Counted from the stretch's first letter, positions 10,082 to 20,437 are shown. The stretch is 64,000 nt of DNA from Azolla caroliniana (GCA_043228905.1 JBHGNT010000021.1:11966001-12030000); one strand, 5' to 3'. Numbers and translations are program-made. Notes: generated from the letters alone by a model not told the origin.

Positions 10082-13000
10082 ATGTCTTCAAAGAGAATCG
10101 AGCGCGAGGACTCCAGGTAGGCCTCTGACACTGTGGACATTTTTGTAAATATGTTTCATTTCTCAAGAACTCGATACGCCGTATCGAGTTCATGTATACA
10201 ATACAAATATTTAAACACGAACTCGATACGCCGTATCGAGTTCGTGTTTAAAGTGTAGGTTTCAAAAAGAATCTCGATACGGCGTATCGAGTTCGTGTTT
10301 AAAACCTACACTTTAAACACGAACTCGATACGGCGTATCGAGTTCGTGTTTAAAGTTTGAATTTTAAAAAGGAACTCGATACGCCTTATCGAGTTCCTAT
10401 TTATAGTGTAGGTTTTAAACAGAAACTTGATACGGCGTATCGAGTTCGTGTTTAAAACCTACACTTTAACACCTGTTTAAAATTCAAACTTTAAACACGA
10501 ACTCGATACGGCGTATCGAGTTCCTGTTTAAAGTGTAGGTTTTAAACACGAACTCGATACGACGTATCGAGTCCCTGTATATAAGAAGGCTTTGAGAGAG
10601 AAAAATCGTTTATGGGGTGGAAATGATATCAAATTGTCTGGCAAAATCAGTCTTTTTTATGTTGACTTTACGTACTTTTAAAGAAATACATGCTCTAATT
10701 ATAGGTGTTTTATGACCTACTTTAGCTTAAAATAGTAGAAAATGATCCACAAATTGCCTTTACTATGGCAAATTCTCCTCAATATAGGTTTAGAATCTAT
10801 ATAAGTCATACCTACTATTTAAAAGAATATATAACCCTGTTTACTTATTACGATATATATTTTCTAGGTTGAATAGCCCTGCCTATAATAGATTTTTGAA
10901 TATAGGATTGCTCCTGGGAACTGTTCTTCATGTTAATATACAACCTTAATCTACGTGACTACCTAACTTATGTTTTTGCATATACTTTCTTAAATAGGTC
11001 GTTTGAGAACCTGTCGGACCGACCCGTGAAGAAAATTAAGCTTCGCATACAAGGTTCTCCAATCGAAGCCCAGACCAAGGTAGCTCCTGAGACCATGAAG
11101 AGAGGAAAAAAGCTTCTCTTTAACGAAGAGACAAAATCTCAGCCACATAGTGATGTTAGCCAAAAGAAACTTGTCGCCGCTACTGGAGGCGAAGACCTTC
11201 CTGACCGAGATCTAACGGACAAGGAATGGTGTATGCAATATGTCGACTCAAAGAAAAAAGTCGTATTGTATACAACAAAGAGGAAGGGTGAGGGGCAGCT
11301 TGGAAAAGAAACCCCATTTATGTATGGCCGTATTCTACGATTTGACTACGAAGATGCAGATTCGGCTAACATACTGGTAATGATAGAGTGCTCCAAGGGG
11401 GTACGTAAAGTGTTCCTTTCAGAAGACCTTTTAGTAAAGGAATCTTTTGGGCCTGAAGTGTTCAAAAAAGCACTTGATAACTCACAAAACCTTATTGTTA
11501 CCTTGAGGCCTTATATACAAGGCCATGTAACTCTAAGAGATGAAGTGCCCTCCCCCTTGAAGGCCACAAAAAAGGTATCCAAAGTCCAGTCAAGACCAGC
11601 CAAGAAGAAGACAACGAAAATGTCGGATACGGATTCAACAAGTGAAAATGAAGAAGAGGATAATAAGGGGACGCCAGGAGCCGAGCTGGCCTCGGGTGTT
11701 TTGTCATCCGAGCAGAATAAAATAAGGAGAGAGTTAATGCAACGGAAGCTGGTCAGGAAAGGGCAAGTATTTAATTTGCCTATAACACACATCCATCGGC
11801 CCCCTATTGATGAAAAAACAGGTCGAAGACCACTTGAGATTAGAGAGCCTCACCGCATGCATGTTCAAAATCTCAAGAAAAAAATGAAAATTAATCCTCA
11901 TGCCACTGTGGTGCCTTTTATTGTTATGGTAGATCCTGAAGAATGTGAAACCATTGAAGATTTTGATATTAGAAAGCATGATCAATATAATTATTTTGTC
12001 ATTGGTGGATCGCATTCAGCAGAGGCACGTCGGCAACTTGTGAGAGAACATCCAACCACTTTCTTCTTCAAGTATACCGAGTGCAAAATTTATGTTGGGC
12101 TCACAACCGAAGAGGCTAAGCTGTTGGCATGGGACCATAATAATGATAATGACTATAGGCAGAAAATGTCGTCTATTGAGCGTATACGGTTCTTCCACCA
12201 CGAGTATTTAGATGTGAAACAAAAGTTTGGTGTGAAGTTACATCCAGGCCTTCGACGTCAATGTCTGCATGAAGTCGGCATTGTGGTAGATGATAATGTT
12301 AGGTCCGATGGTCTTCGAAAGTATGAGTCTTGGTTTCAATTGGCGTTTAGAGATGGAGAAGTATGGGACCTCCAAGATCAAATCTTCTCAATGTGGGAGA
12401 ATAAGGAGGTAAAGGGTCAACGACAAAAGAAATGTAGGGTTGACCCTCAACTAGAGTTAAAGTCACAAGCCGCCAAGAAAATTGACTTGACAATTGAAGA
12501 AGCGGCAGACGACATGAAGCTGTCTCTATGGAGAGCGATGCAAGGTATTAAGGACGAGCAGCTTCTTGTGTCGGTTTTGTCAAGGGTTGTGGCGAAAGAT
12601 TTAAGCCTTGAAGAAATGGTCACTGAGTTCAATAAGTAAGTCTTTCAAATACTGAAACTGTAGTCTATCTGATGTAATTCAAAGTTCTAATCTTGATTTC
12701 TAATTTTATAGTCATAAGGTGTACATGAAGATCCAAGAAGTTATGATGAAACAACTTGGATGTATAACTTGGGAACAAGTGACCGAGGATTATCCTCTAA
12801 CGTCTTCGTATAAGGCGTTATCAGAGTATTTTATTGCATTCAAGGATTGGGTTAGTATTCATGTTTTTTCATTACCCTTTCATCATATGTAGAGCTTGTA
12901 TAATAATACCTGATGTCCTATTGCTTCTATTAGAAACCGTGTCGAGGCAAGAAACAAGGAGAAGTTAAGGATATACACGATTTCCCTACATCCTTCCTTG

Positions 13001-14223
13001 CACATCTCGAGCGAGCCAGAAAAGAAAAGGATCGTCGCTTAGTCAAGGCGAACGAAATGGAGGAAGATGGCTCGTTTAAAAAATTTAGCCACAAAAAAGA
13101 TATTATGAGAGATCTTTACTACAATGTGGTTTGCGGTGATGTCATCGACTTGATCCAGAAGGTGCCAAAGAAGGAATATACGCTAATGATTGCGGATATT
13201 CCTTACGGATTTCGAATGGCTGGGTCATCATACGACGATGAACCGTTTAGGTTTAAACAATTGGAGAAGATGGTCAAGGATTTCGCTGAGCTAACGACCG
13301 TATCCTTGTGGCGAATAGTTGTCTTTCATAGTATGGACCAAGGGTACTCGGTAGCTCAAGCTTTGAGATCTCGTTGCCATGGCATCGAGAACCTTGCATG
13401 GTAAGGATTATTTATAGGTGTCTTTCATTATATTGCAATTCTTAAGGTTGTTGAATCTATTCTTAACTCGATGAATTATTTTTTATAGGATCAAGACCAA
13501 TGTAAATAGAGGGCCAACTTTTCGGTTCGTTAATGCCATTGAATACATAACGGTTGGCTACTTCGATGAAATTAAGAAACAGAGAATCAAAGAGCATTCT
13601 AATGAAGTGGGAGGTTCAAATCTGTTGGTATATCCAGCAGTGACTCGGAAATTGCGACATGTCACCACGACAGAACGGGGACTTGTCAACCCATACCAAA
13701 AACCTCAACGACTTATGATGCGCTTGATCGAGATGTTTTCTGTCGAAGGAGACTGGATATTAGATCTCTTTTTTGGCACAGGTATTCCTCGAACTAGGGT
13801 AACGATCTTGAGATAACCAATCACTTTTTTTTCGTTTGACAACTAAATCTTCTTGTTACTTACATCATAGGAACTACGTCAGCATGTGCATTGAAGCTGT
13901 TTAGAAATACAGTTGCATTGGAGAAGGACGAGGACCAAGTTATATTTATTAATATGCGGATTAAGGCTCTGTGGGAGTGCCCAGACCAGGATGAGGAGGT
14001 CGGTGCAAAGAACCTCGCCAATACAGAAAGGTTTCAACCTGCTTCGCGAGAGCCTATTCCTCCGTTAGCCGGCGAACCGGGGGAGCTAATAGAGCTTGAT
14101 GATGAGCTTATAGAAGATATTTCGTTGGCTCGGCTAATAGGGGAAACCAATGCACGTATAGCCGAAGACAGTTCTACACAAGATGATGAAGAAAATGACG
14201 TTGATGAATTGATTGCTATGTAA
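10082..14223 (+). CDS. ParB-like domain plus DNA methyltransferase, 974 aa, six exons
   Basis: Model: 10082-10116, 10998-12635, 12712-12850, 12934-13400, 13489-13781, 13871-14223. All introns are GT-AG, the coding length is 2,925 nt, and every junction keeps frame. Exon 1 encodes MSSKRIEREDSR. Residues about 75-200 hold a segment (FMYGRILRFDY...KVFLSEDLL) that may be a chromatin-reader-like barrel. Residues about 269-420 match the ParB/Srx nuclease-like fold: NLPITHIHR, VIGGSHSAEARR at 346-357, LTTEEAKLLAW..N. Residues about 660-890 are a class-beta amino-methyltransferase: motif IV DIPYGF at 692, then motif I DLFFGTGTTS at 852, the permuted order of prokaryotic and phage N6-adenine/N4-cytosine enzymes. 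DIPY is closer to the DPPY of N6-adenine enzymes. The acidic tail ends ELIAM. ParB-methyltransferase fusions are familiar in phages; this one is spliced and sits in a plant TIR element. Substrate and target site are unknown. Confidence 0.88.
10167..10574. repeat. Array of eight ~25-bp near-palindromes in intron 1, mostly ~51-bp spacing
   Basis: Each unit is the half-site GAACTCGATACG facing its inverse (CGTATCGAGTTC) around a central C/G. Copies start at 10167, 10219, 10269, 10321, 10372, 10422, 10499 and 10550, so spacings are 52, 50, 52, 51, 50, 77 and 51 bp. Spacers are themselves related (TTTAAAACCTACACTTTAAA and inverse). Most copies carry two TCGA sites. The array lies wholly in intron 1 of the ParB-methyltransferase gene. 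It looks iteron- or parS-like and could form strong hairpins; function is unknown. Confidence 0.93.
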
Positions 14224-15238
14224 TAGACTCTATAAAGAATATGACACTGACGATTTGTTAAGATTTCACATTATTAATACAAATTTTGGGTTTTACCTAG
14301 TGGATTCTATTCTTTATAATCTTCTATATGTTTCAATTTTATTTTTATATACTTGATTAGTAGATTTATGATATTGGTTTCACCGCGTGCATAGCTGCTG
14401 ACTACCAAACTTATGGAGAAACATGAACTAGTTTAAATGGAGGCTGATTTTGGTCCAAGCTAACCTTAACAGAACATGGCCCTATAATTGTTGCCATGAC
14501 TGTCCATGTTGTTATTATGGATCTTTGTCTTATATTGTTAAAACTATTATGTTTCTATTCCATTGCTGCTTAGATTGTGGAGTGTGTTGATAATGGTTCC
14601 AGTTGCGTTATCGTTCGGAGTTTGATCTTGTGTGAATCACCTAAGCAATAGAGTAGATCAATTTTAAATACAGGTATGAAAGCCTAATAGGTTTGTTATT
14701 TCCACGACATTATCCTAAAGTTCACTGCCTTACATTGTGCACAATTATATACACATATGGTTTGATCCCATATGAACAAACTGAGGAATAGATTAGATCA
14801 ACTTTAAATACAAGTATTGAATACTTTAATAAGTTAGTTATTCCAATCACTTATCCTAATGTGCACTATCCTACATTAACCACAATTACATACATGCACG
14901 TATGGGTCAAAGTATAAATTATATCTCATTTTATTAGTATGGATACAAGTACACCTCATATTTTTGTAAAACCTACCTAATTAATATAAGTCTTTAAGTT
15001 AGTGTTTCCCTTGTTGCACAATAGTGCCATATTGAGCCATAGTTGAACTTTATTATGCCTACATTAACTTATCAACATGTCTAAACTTGCATGATTTCTA
15101 ATGATCTCCACTCGTAGATCTATCATGTATTTTTATATTTGCAAATTCTCATCAAGTTGAAGAACATGTGATACTAGTGCATCCAATTATTGTAGAGAGG
15201 GTGTATTTGCTTCGTTTTAAGAAGATTCTACAAGTGGA
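14224..15238. other. Right sub-terminal region of TIR element, with a tandem duplication
   Basis: AT-rich 3' flank of the methyltransferase gene. Two imperfect copies of a ~130-bp unit lie at about 14645-14765 and 14777-14893 (shared TAGATCAA.TTTAAATACA, TTATCCTAA, ACAATTA.ATACA). No gene is seen. Confidence 0.6.
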
Positions 15239-15274
15239 ATGCGCAATCCTTCCACTTGTGAACGCGAACGTGTT
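15239..15274 (-). repeat. Right terminal inverted repeat
   Basis: Reverse complement begins AACACGTTCGCGTTCACA; 34 of 36 positions match the left TIR. Confidence 0.92.
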
Positions 15275-15278
15275 TTTA
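15275..15278. repeat. Target site duplication TTTA (right)
   Basis: Directly follows the right TIR and matches 5692-5695. The U-box frame continues with GCA at 15279. Confidence 0.85.
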
Positions 15279-16046
15279 GCAGATGCCCAGAATATTGCTG
15301 CTAAAGAACTAAGGCTCCTTACCAAGCATAACACAGAAACGAGAACTATTATTGCTAAATGTGGAGCCATTCTACCTTTGGTTTCTTTGTTGCATTCGGC
15401 TGATCCCGAAATACAAGAGAATGCTGTCACAGCTTTGCTGAACTTGTCAATTAATGATAATAATAAGTCTGAGATTTCCATAGCTAATCCAATTGATTCT
15501 TTAGTTTGTGTCCTCGATTTGGGTACCCTAGCAGCCAAAGAGAATGCAGCTGCAACCTTGTTTAGTTTATTTCGTGGGGATAATGAGAGCAAAGCTGTGA
15601 TTGGTCGGTCTGCAGCAATTCCACTACTAATTGATCTTCTTATCAATGGTTCACCACGAGGCCAAAAGGATGCGCTCAACGCTTTAAATATTCTGTCGAC
15701 AGATCCCATGAACAAGTTGAAGATCGTGAGGTCGAATGCAGTGAAGGAACTAGTTGCACTCATGTCTAATCCTGCTGCTGGATTGGTGGACAAAGCAGTT
15801 GCAATCATCCACAATCTTGCTCATATTCCGGAGGGATCGACATCCATTGGTGAAGTTCATGGTGGGATATCAGGCTTGGTAGAAGTTGTTGAGACGGGGT
15901 CGCAACGTGGCAAAGAGAATGCCACAGCAGCTCTCTTACTCTTATGTTCGCATAATATAAAGTTCCAAATTTCTGTTCTGCAGGAAGGGGCAATTTCACC
16001 TCTTGCTGCCATTGCAAGATATGGAACACCTAGGGCAAAACAAAAG
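15279..16046 (+). pseudogene. U-box/ARM-repeat E3 ligase (PUB4-like), exon part right of insertion
   Basis: About 256 codons of ARM repeats continuing the exon cut at 5695. Family landmarks in order are ELRLLTKHN, CGAILPLVSLLHS, IQENAVTALLNLSINDNNK, LGTLAAKENAAATLFSL, GRSAAIPLLIDLL, PRGQKDALNALNILS, AVKELVALM, PAAGLVDKAVAIIHNLA, GGISGLVEVVETGSQRGKENATAALL, and EGAISPLAAIARYGTPRAKQK. The exon ends at AAG/GTGATT (16046/16047). The short terminal exon expected after GTPRAK was not found before the LINE at 16.6 kb. Reading frames are clean, so loss of function here, if any, comes from the insertion and the missing ends rather than internal decay. Confidence 0.85.
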
Positions 16047-16515
16047 GTGATTTTCCTTTTTTCTTTTGGTTCAGTTTCTCTCATTTTGCTGATGGTGAGG
16101 AAGTGTTAACATTTGACAAACCAAAATGTTGGCTGGTGTAAGGTGAGTTAGGAATTAATGACGAAATAAATGAAAATAGAAGAGCGAATTAGTAAAACTC
16201 TTACTAGAACCAAAATGTTTTTCTCCATTCACATATTCGTAGGAAATGTAAGTTTGAAAAAGAAAATAGAAACTCATCTTTGGACAAAAAAACTCTTGAA
16301 ATTTGGGGCCTCTAGAGACAAAGTGCTAGAACCAAAATGTTTTTCTCCATTCACATTTTTTCTTCTATGGTTAGAACCAAAATGTTTTTCTCCATTCACA
16401 TATTTGTAGGAAATGTAAGTTTGAAAAAGAAAATAGAAACTCATCTCTGAACAAAAAACTCTTGAAATTTGGGGCCTCTAGAGACGAAGTGCTAGAAATG
16501 GATCATGGACAAAAT
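16047..16515. repeat. Non-coding flank with local tandem repeats (16204-16498)
   Basis: The unit starting AGAACCAAAATGTTTTTCTC occurs three times (near 16206, 16330 and 16372). The first and third are long copies of about 125 bp (both end with GGGGCCTCTAGAGACRAAGT); the middle one is a short copy. Probably intronic to the U-box gene. Confidence 0.75.
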
Positions 16516-16647
16516 TGTTAGAAATATAAGCCTAGACATGTATATGAACACATCCTCGATCGGGACCCTTATGGTGAAGAGTATTTAGGGTTAGTCACAT
16601 TTTTGTAATCAAGGCTATATATGAAGCCATATAGTATATTTCTAACA
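16516..16647. repeat. 132-bp LTR-like unit with TGTTAGAAATATA ends
   Basis: Begins TGTTAGAAATATA and ends TATATTTCTAACA, a 13-bp perfect inversion. It contains GGCTATATATGAAGCC and shares CACATTTTTGTAAT.AAGGCTATATAT with the LTR-like block at 24.66 kb. It could be a small solo LTR of a TRIM/SMART-type element. No clear TSD. Confidence 0.5.
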
Positions 16648-16660
16648 ATAGAAGTTCATT

Positions 16661-17613
16661 GTGCATACTCTCTGTCTCTCCCTCCAATGCATAGCTAGCA
16701 AAAACACAGATATTGCTATGTATTCAGAGACCCACCAATGCATGGCTAGCAAACTCCCTGAGGTACAAGGATATAGATGGGAGTCAATATGCCGTTCCCA
16801 ACCTCGGACACCAGGAAGCACTAGAAGTTCGGGAGGAGTGGTTGTGCTATACAAAAAGGAGCTCCATGATAGAGTGCATGTTGTCCATAAGGATGTAGAT
16901 GCACACTACATGTGGATACGAATCAAAAGAGGGGATCTTAGGGAGCTATATATTGCAATTTGCTACTTTCCACCTGCCTACTCAAGGTTTGCACCTTTAG
17001 GTGAATCACCATATCTACCATTATATGATGATATCATAAGATTTGCTATTATGGGGGCATAATACTATTAGGAGATTTTAATGCACGAACCAAGGATGAA
17101 CAAACAATTATGTTTAACACCAACGAGGCTGTTTATGGAGAAGTTATGGCTGAAAAGGTTGGTCTAAAGCGACAAGTTCAAGATATGAGTGCTATAATTG
17201 AATATGGAAAACACTTTCTAGCCTTGGGATGTGCACATGGATTTGTGATATATAATGGCTTGTCACAATGGCTTGGATAAGATGCTTTGACATGTTGGAA
17301 CCCAAACGGAGGTGCAAGCACAATCAATTATCTAATGGGATCTCCATCTCTTATACCTGAAATAAAAGAGTTCACTATATCGGGTAGACCTATTGGCTTG
17401 GCAGCAGATCATGCATATCTACGCTTCGAGGTAAAGGATGGATCCACAAAGGATGTATATGCTAAGGATTGTGGGCTGGCTAAGTATCTATTTACTTGCA
17501 AGACAATTGATGTGTATAGTTATGGTGTATACAATGGCATGCTCGATTTGGATCCTTTCGCACCCCTTGAAGAACTTTTAACTTACCCAAGGATTGTCAA
17601 AATCATTGCATAG
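16661..17613 (+). pseudogene. LINE apurinic-type endonuclease domain
   Basis: SETHQCMASKLPEVQGYRW and SGGVVVLYKKEL are typical of LINE endonucleases. The catalytic GDFNAR lies near 17070, just after a stop at 17060, and LAADHAYLRFE (the S/A-DH motif) near 17400. Stops and frame changes occur at about 17060 and 17279. Such domains nick the target for target-primed reverse transcription. Confidence 0.75.
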
Positions 17614-17683
17614 GCAGCCACAAATGCCTTTCGGGTCCCTTCTGAATCTAAAGGAGTGAGAAGCTAGCCCTTCTTTTCTTTGG

Positions 17684-17756
17684 GGTGGGTATAACTTAAT
17701 GGTCAGAGTGTCAAATTGTGAATTTGAAAACATGGGTTCGAATCCCGTTACTCGCC
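17684..17756 (+). tRNA. tRNA-His(GTG)-like sequence with encoded G-1, organellar type
   Basis: A full cloverleaf can be drawn. G-1 (17684) pairs with C73 (17756). The acceptor is GTGGGTA with TACTCGC (two G-U pairs), the D-stem ACTT/GAGT, the anticodon stem TCAAA/TTTGA with loop TTGTGAA (GTG, His), and the T-arm ATGGG-TTCGAAT-CCCGT. An encoded G-1:C73 pair is the bacterial/organellar tRNA-His hallmark; plant nuclear tRNA-His genes look different. It lies inside the LINE, so it is probably an organellar-DNA insertion or a tRNA-derived SINE head rather than a working gene. Confidence 0.6.
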
Positions 17757-17984
17757 AATTGAGTATAGAAACCAACAACTCTATACTCCCCATGCATACG
17801 TGTGGGTTCTACATCTTTAACTTTGTTTTTCCTTACGGGTTTCCTTAACCAATAAACCCTCTCGTTTAGTATAGAAACATACCTTTTCATATTCTATACT
17901 CCCGCATGAATGAAGGCCTATAATCTCCGAGCCTCTTGAGCTATACTGCGCTTCATCGATTGGGTAAAAAGCTGTTGTTACTTT
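17757..17984. other. Insert body within the LINE
   Basis: Non-coding. It contains two related blocks, AGTATAGAAAC...CTATACTCCC, at about 17765-17795 and 17868-17905, each able to pair within itself. LINE coding similarity resumes near 17985. Confidence 0.45.
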
Positions 17985-19272
17985 GGATATTTCACTACCA
18001 GAGTTAAAGATCGTGATACAAGGAGATGCTTGCAGCGTGATGTAACTCGGGGCATTTATACACAAACAAGTGAGACCAACCTTCCAACGCCTCGTAAGGA
18101 AGAAGAAGATATTGTATTTGGCTAAATTTGAAGATCATTTGTATCGATTGTTTCTAGGACGAGAAAGTAAAAGAGCATGGAAAATGTTTAATGAGAGGCA
18201 ACATACCACACAACTGACCTCACCTCAGGTGTGGCATGAATATGCAAAGGTTCTATATGATATCCCGTGGCAACCTCCTCTTCCCCACCCACATGGCTCC
18301 TGCCCACATGAATCAACCTTTTTTACTCCACAAAATGTAAGAAATGCTATTGATCGGCTACAATTTGGGAATGCCCAAGATCATGATGGATTGGTGGGTG
18401 AGCACTTTATCTATGCCCATGACACCTTGCTCCCATTGCTAGCACACATCTTTAATAGATCCATGTGTGAAGGTTTCCCTACTAGATGGACTCAGCATAT
18501 CATTGTGCCAATCCTCAAGAGTGGAGACCCCATGATGCCAAGCAACTATAGGACAATCATGATTGGCCATTACTTGGCTAAACTATATGGCTCGATTCTA
18601 GAATCAGAATTGAGTATATGGGCAGAACGGAATGGCTGCCGTTCAGTTGGACAAGCAGGCTTTCGGAAGGGGTTCACAACTTTGGATCACATATTCACCC
18701 TCCGGGCCCTTATTGAGGAGGGCAGAGCCCATAATAAGAGGATTTATTGCTGCTTTGTGGATTTCTGAAAAGCCTTTGACATTGTGCCACGTGCTCGGCT
18801 TATGCAGCGGCTAGAAGCCCTTGGTGGTCCTACATATATGCAATGGGGAATCTATGCACTCTATGAATCCATGTCAGGAAAAGTGCGATCTTCCAAGGGT
18901 TTGTCAGAGGCGGTGGCTAGCACAATTGGAGTGAAGCAAGAATGCCCACTATCACCCACTCTCTTTAGTCTCTATATAGATGAGGCATCACATTACATAG
19001 AGAGATTCGGGGGTTCGGGAGCACGCCTAGCCGGTATAGCTATACAAAGATTACTATATGCTGATGATATTGTGCTGATTTCTGACTCTCTGGAGGGACT
19101 ACAAATACATGTAAATGCCTCAAAACTATTTTGTACGGACAAAGGTTTGTCAATCAACATGGATAAAACTAAAGTGATGGTGTTTAACACCACTCAAGCA
19201 TGGGTAACAAGATCAGAACTGGAATTCTTCTTGGGAGAGGAAAAGGTGGAATACACACACTCCGACACATAA
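17985..19272 (+). pseudogene. LINE reverse transcriptase
   Basis: RT blocks run in order: ILKSGDPMMPSNYRTI, GQAGFRKGFTTLDHIFTL, CFVDF (stop) KAFDIVPR, GVKQECPLSPTLFSLYIDE, LLYADDIVLIS (catalytic ADD) and LSINMDKTKVMVF. In-frame stops lie near 18041 and 18766. Confidence 0.85.
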
Positions 19273-20330
19273 CTAGGAGTAACATTTACAGGGCCTAGGT
19301 TCTCCTTACAGGAGGCTGCTTGTGCCCAACTTTCTCGTGGATATGCAACCCTTGGTGCTCTCGAGAGACAATGTGCACATTTGCAATTCCAAGAGCCATG
19401 AACTAAGCTGTGGTTATTTGATACATTTGTCGTCACACCAACTCTTCTCTATGGAGTAGAAACATGGGGACTGAGTCTTGACAAGGCAAATCATTGGAAA
19501 GATTTAGAGAGACCTTTAGTGTCAATGATTGCTCGCATGATAAGGAGCAAAGCATTGGTGCCCCACGATATAATCCGGGCAGAGATGAGAGAAACACCTA
19601 TAATCACCGAGGCATTGTTCCGATTAGTGACATTTATCCAATGTCTTTGGGAGCTCCCTAAAGGAAGGTACCCAAGGTTGGCACTTAAGTCATCAAGACA
19701 ACTTGCTGAAAATGGAGACACTCATTGTTGGTATTCTGAAATGTAGCAATGGTTTGAGTCACATGGCATGAGTATAAATGCACTACCCCCGTTCCAATAT
19801 AGCTTGAATTGTCCCCATCTAAATATGACCAAAGTGGAAAAGAATAGAGTGATCCGAACTGATATTATTAACTTGGAAAACAAGATAACATGGATCAGCC
19901 CCAAAATACCACTTGGTACAGAGATGGCCCACTATAAGACACACTTCTTACACAGATCGGAGGATGGATTCATCATCAGGCCACCTTATATGGACATACA
20001 TCTATCGTATGTGCTGCGTAGTGTGATAGGGCAGCTGTGAACTTCATCACATCAGTTACAGATTGAGGTAGGTAGATATACACGACTACCTCTAGAAGAG
20101 AGAATTTGCCAATTGCGTCATCAAGGAGTGGAATCCGAAGAACACTATGTTTGTCATTGTAGAGTCTTTTATGAAATTAGAGGGAGATACCATTGCCTCT
20201 TTAAACAAGGCTTTTGCCCACTACGCAAGGTAATGGAATATGAGGGCCAACGATACTGAGGACTTTTCTTGCTAGAGCTCAAGAGACATCGGGAAAAGTT
20301 GTTGAAGAATACAGCTACACAAGCTCATCC
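19273..20330 (+). pseudogene. LINE C-terminal region
   Basis: Continues the RT frame with several stops: TPTLLYGVETWG, LERPLVSMIARMIRS, then a cysteine/histidine-containing EEHYVCHCRVFYEIRGRYH near 20140-20200, which fits the LINE C-terminal zinc-like segment. Confidence 0.65.
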
Positions 20331-20437
20331 ACAAAGAACAATCACAACTTTCTTTAGCCCCATCACTCCTACTAATGCTACAGGTCAATCACGGGATACA
20401 CAAATGGGCTCTAGACTAGGACATAACAAAGGGGTTA

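Larger units (their letters stand above)
5696..15274. mobile_element. 9.58-kb TIR DNA element carrying a DDE-like protein and a ParB-methyltransferase
   Basis: Bounded by 36-bp terminal inverted repeats (5696-5731 and 15239-15274, two mismatches) and flanked by TTTA on both sides. It sits inside a coding exon of a U-box/ARM gene, whose frame is exactly restored when the element and one TTTA are removed. Cargo: a minus-strand 926-aa protein with an acidic triad (6054-8834) and a plus-strand, six-exon ParB-like/DNA methyltransferase gene (10082-14223). The two are transcribed divergently from a central region that now holds a solo LTR. Both genes are open, so the element may be young or still active. 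The termini (AACACGTTYGCGTTCA) and the 4-bp TSD do not match superfamily ends I know: not CACTA, not TTAA piggyBac. The superfamily is therefore left open. Confidence 0.9.
16650..20330 (+). mobile_element. Degenerate LINE (non-LTR retrotransposon)
   Basis: Endonuclease, RT and a C-terminal region follow in order on the plus strand, broken by stop codons and by an insert near 17.64-17.98 kb. No gag-like ORF1 or poly(A) tail was recognised. It is an old copy. Confidence 0.85.

Noticed and set aside
10167-10574. CRISPR array
   Set aside because: The repeats are self-palindromic, the spacers are related to each other, the locus is an intron of a plant gene, and no cas-like gene is present.
10082-14223. 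Bacterial contamination as the source of the ParB-methyltransferase
   Set aside because: Five GT-AG introns, a TATA promoter and location inside a TIR element within a plant exon argue against it.
5692-15278. piggyBac-type element with TTAA target
   Set aside because: The left flank contains CTTTAAAC but the right flank is GTTTTTAGC, so the duplicated target is TTTA rather than TTAA, and the ends do not begin CCY.
15152-15814. 220-codon minus-strand open frame
   Set aside because: Exact antisense of the ARM-repeat exon and right TIR; no independent support.
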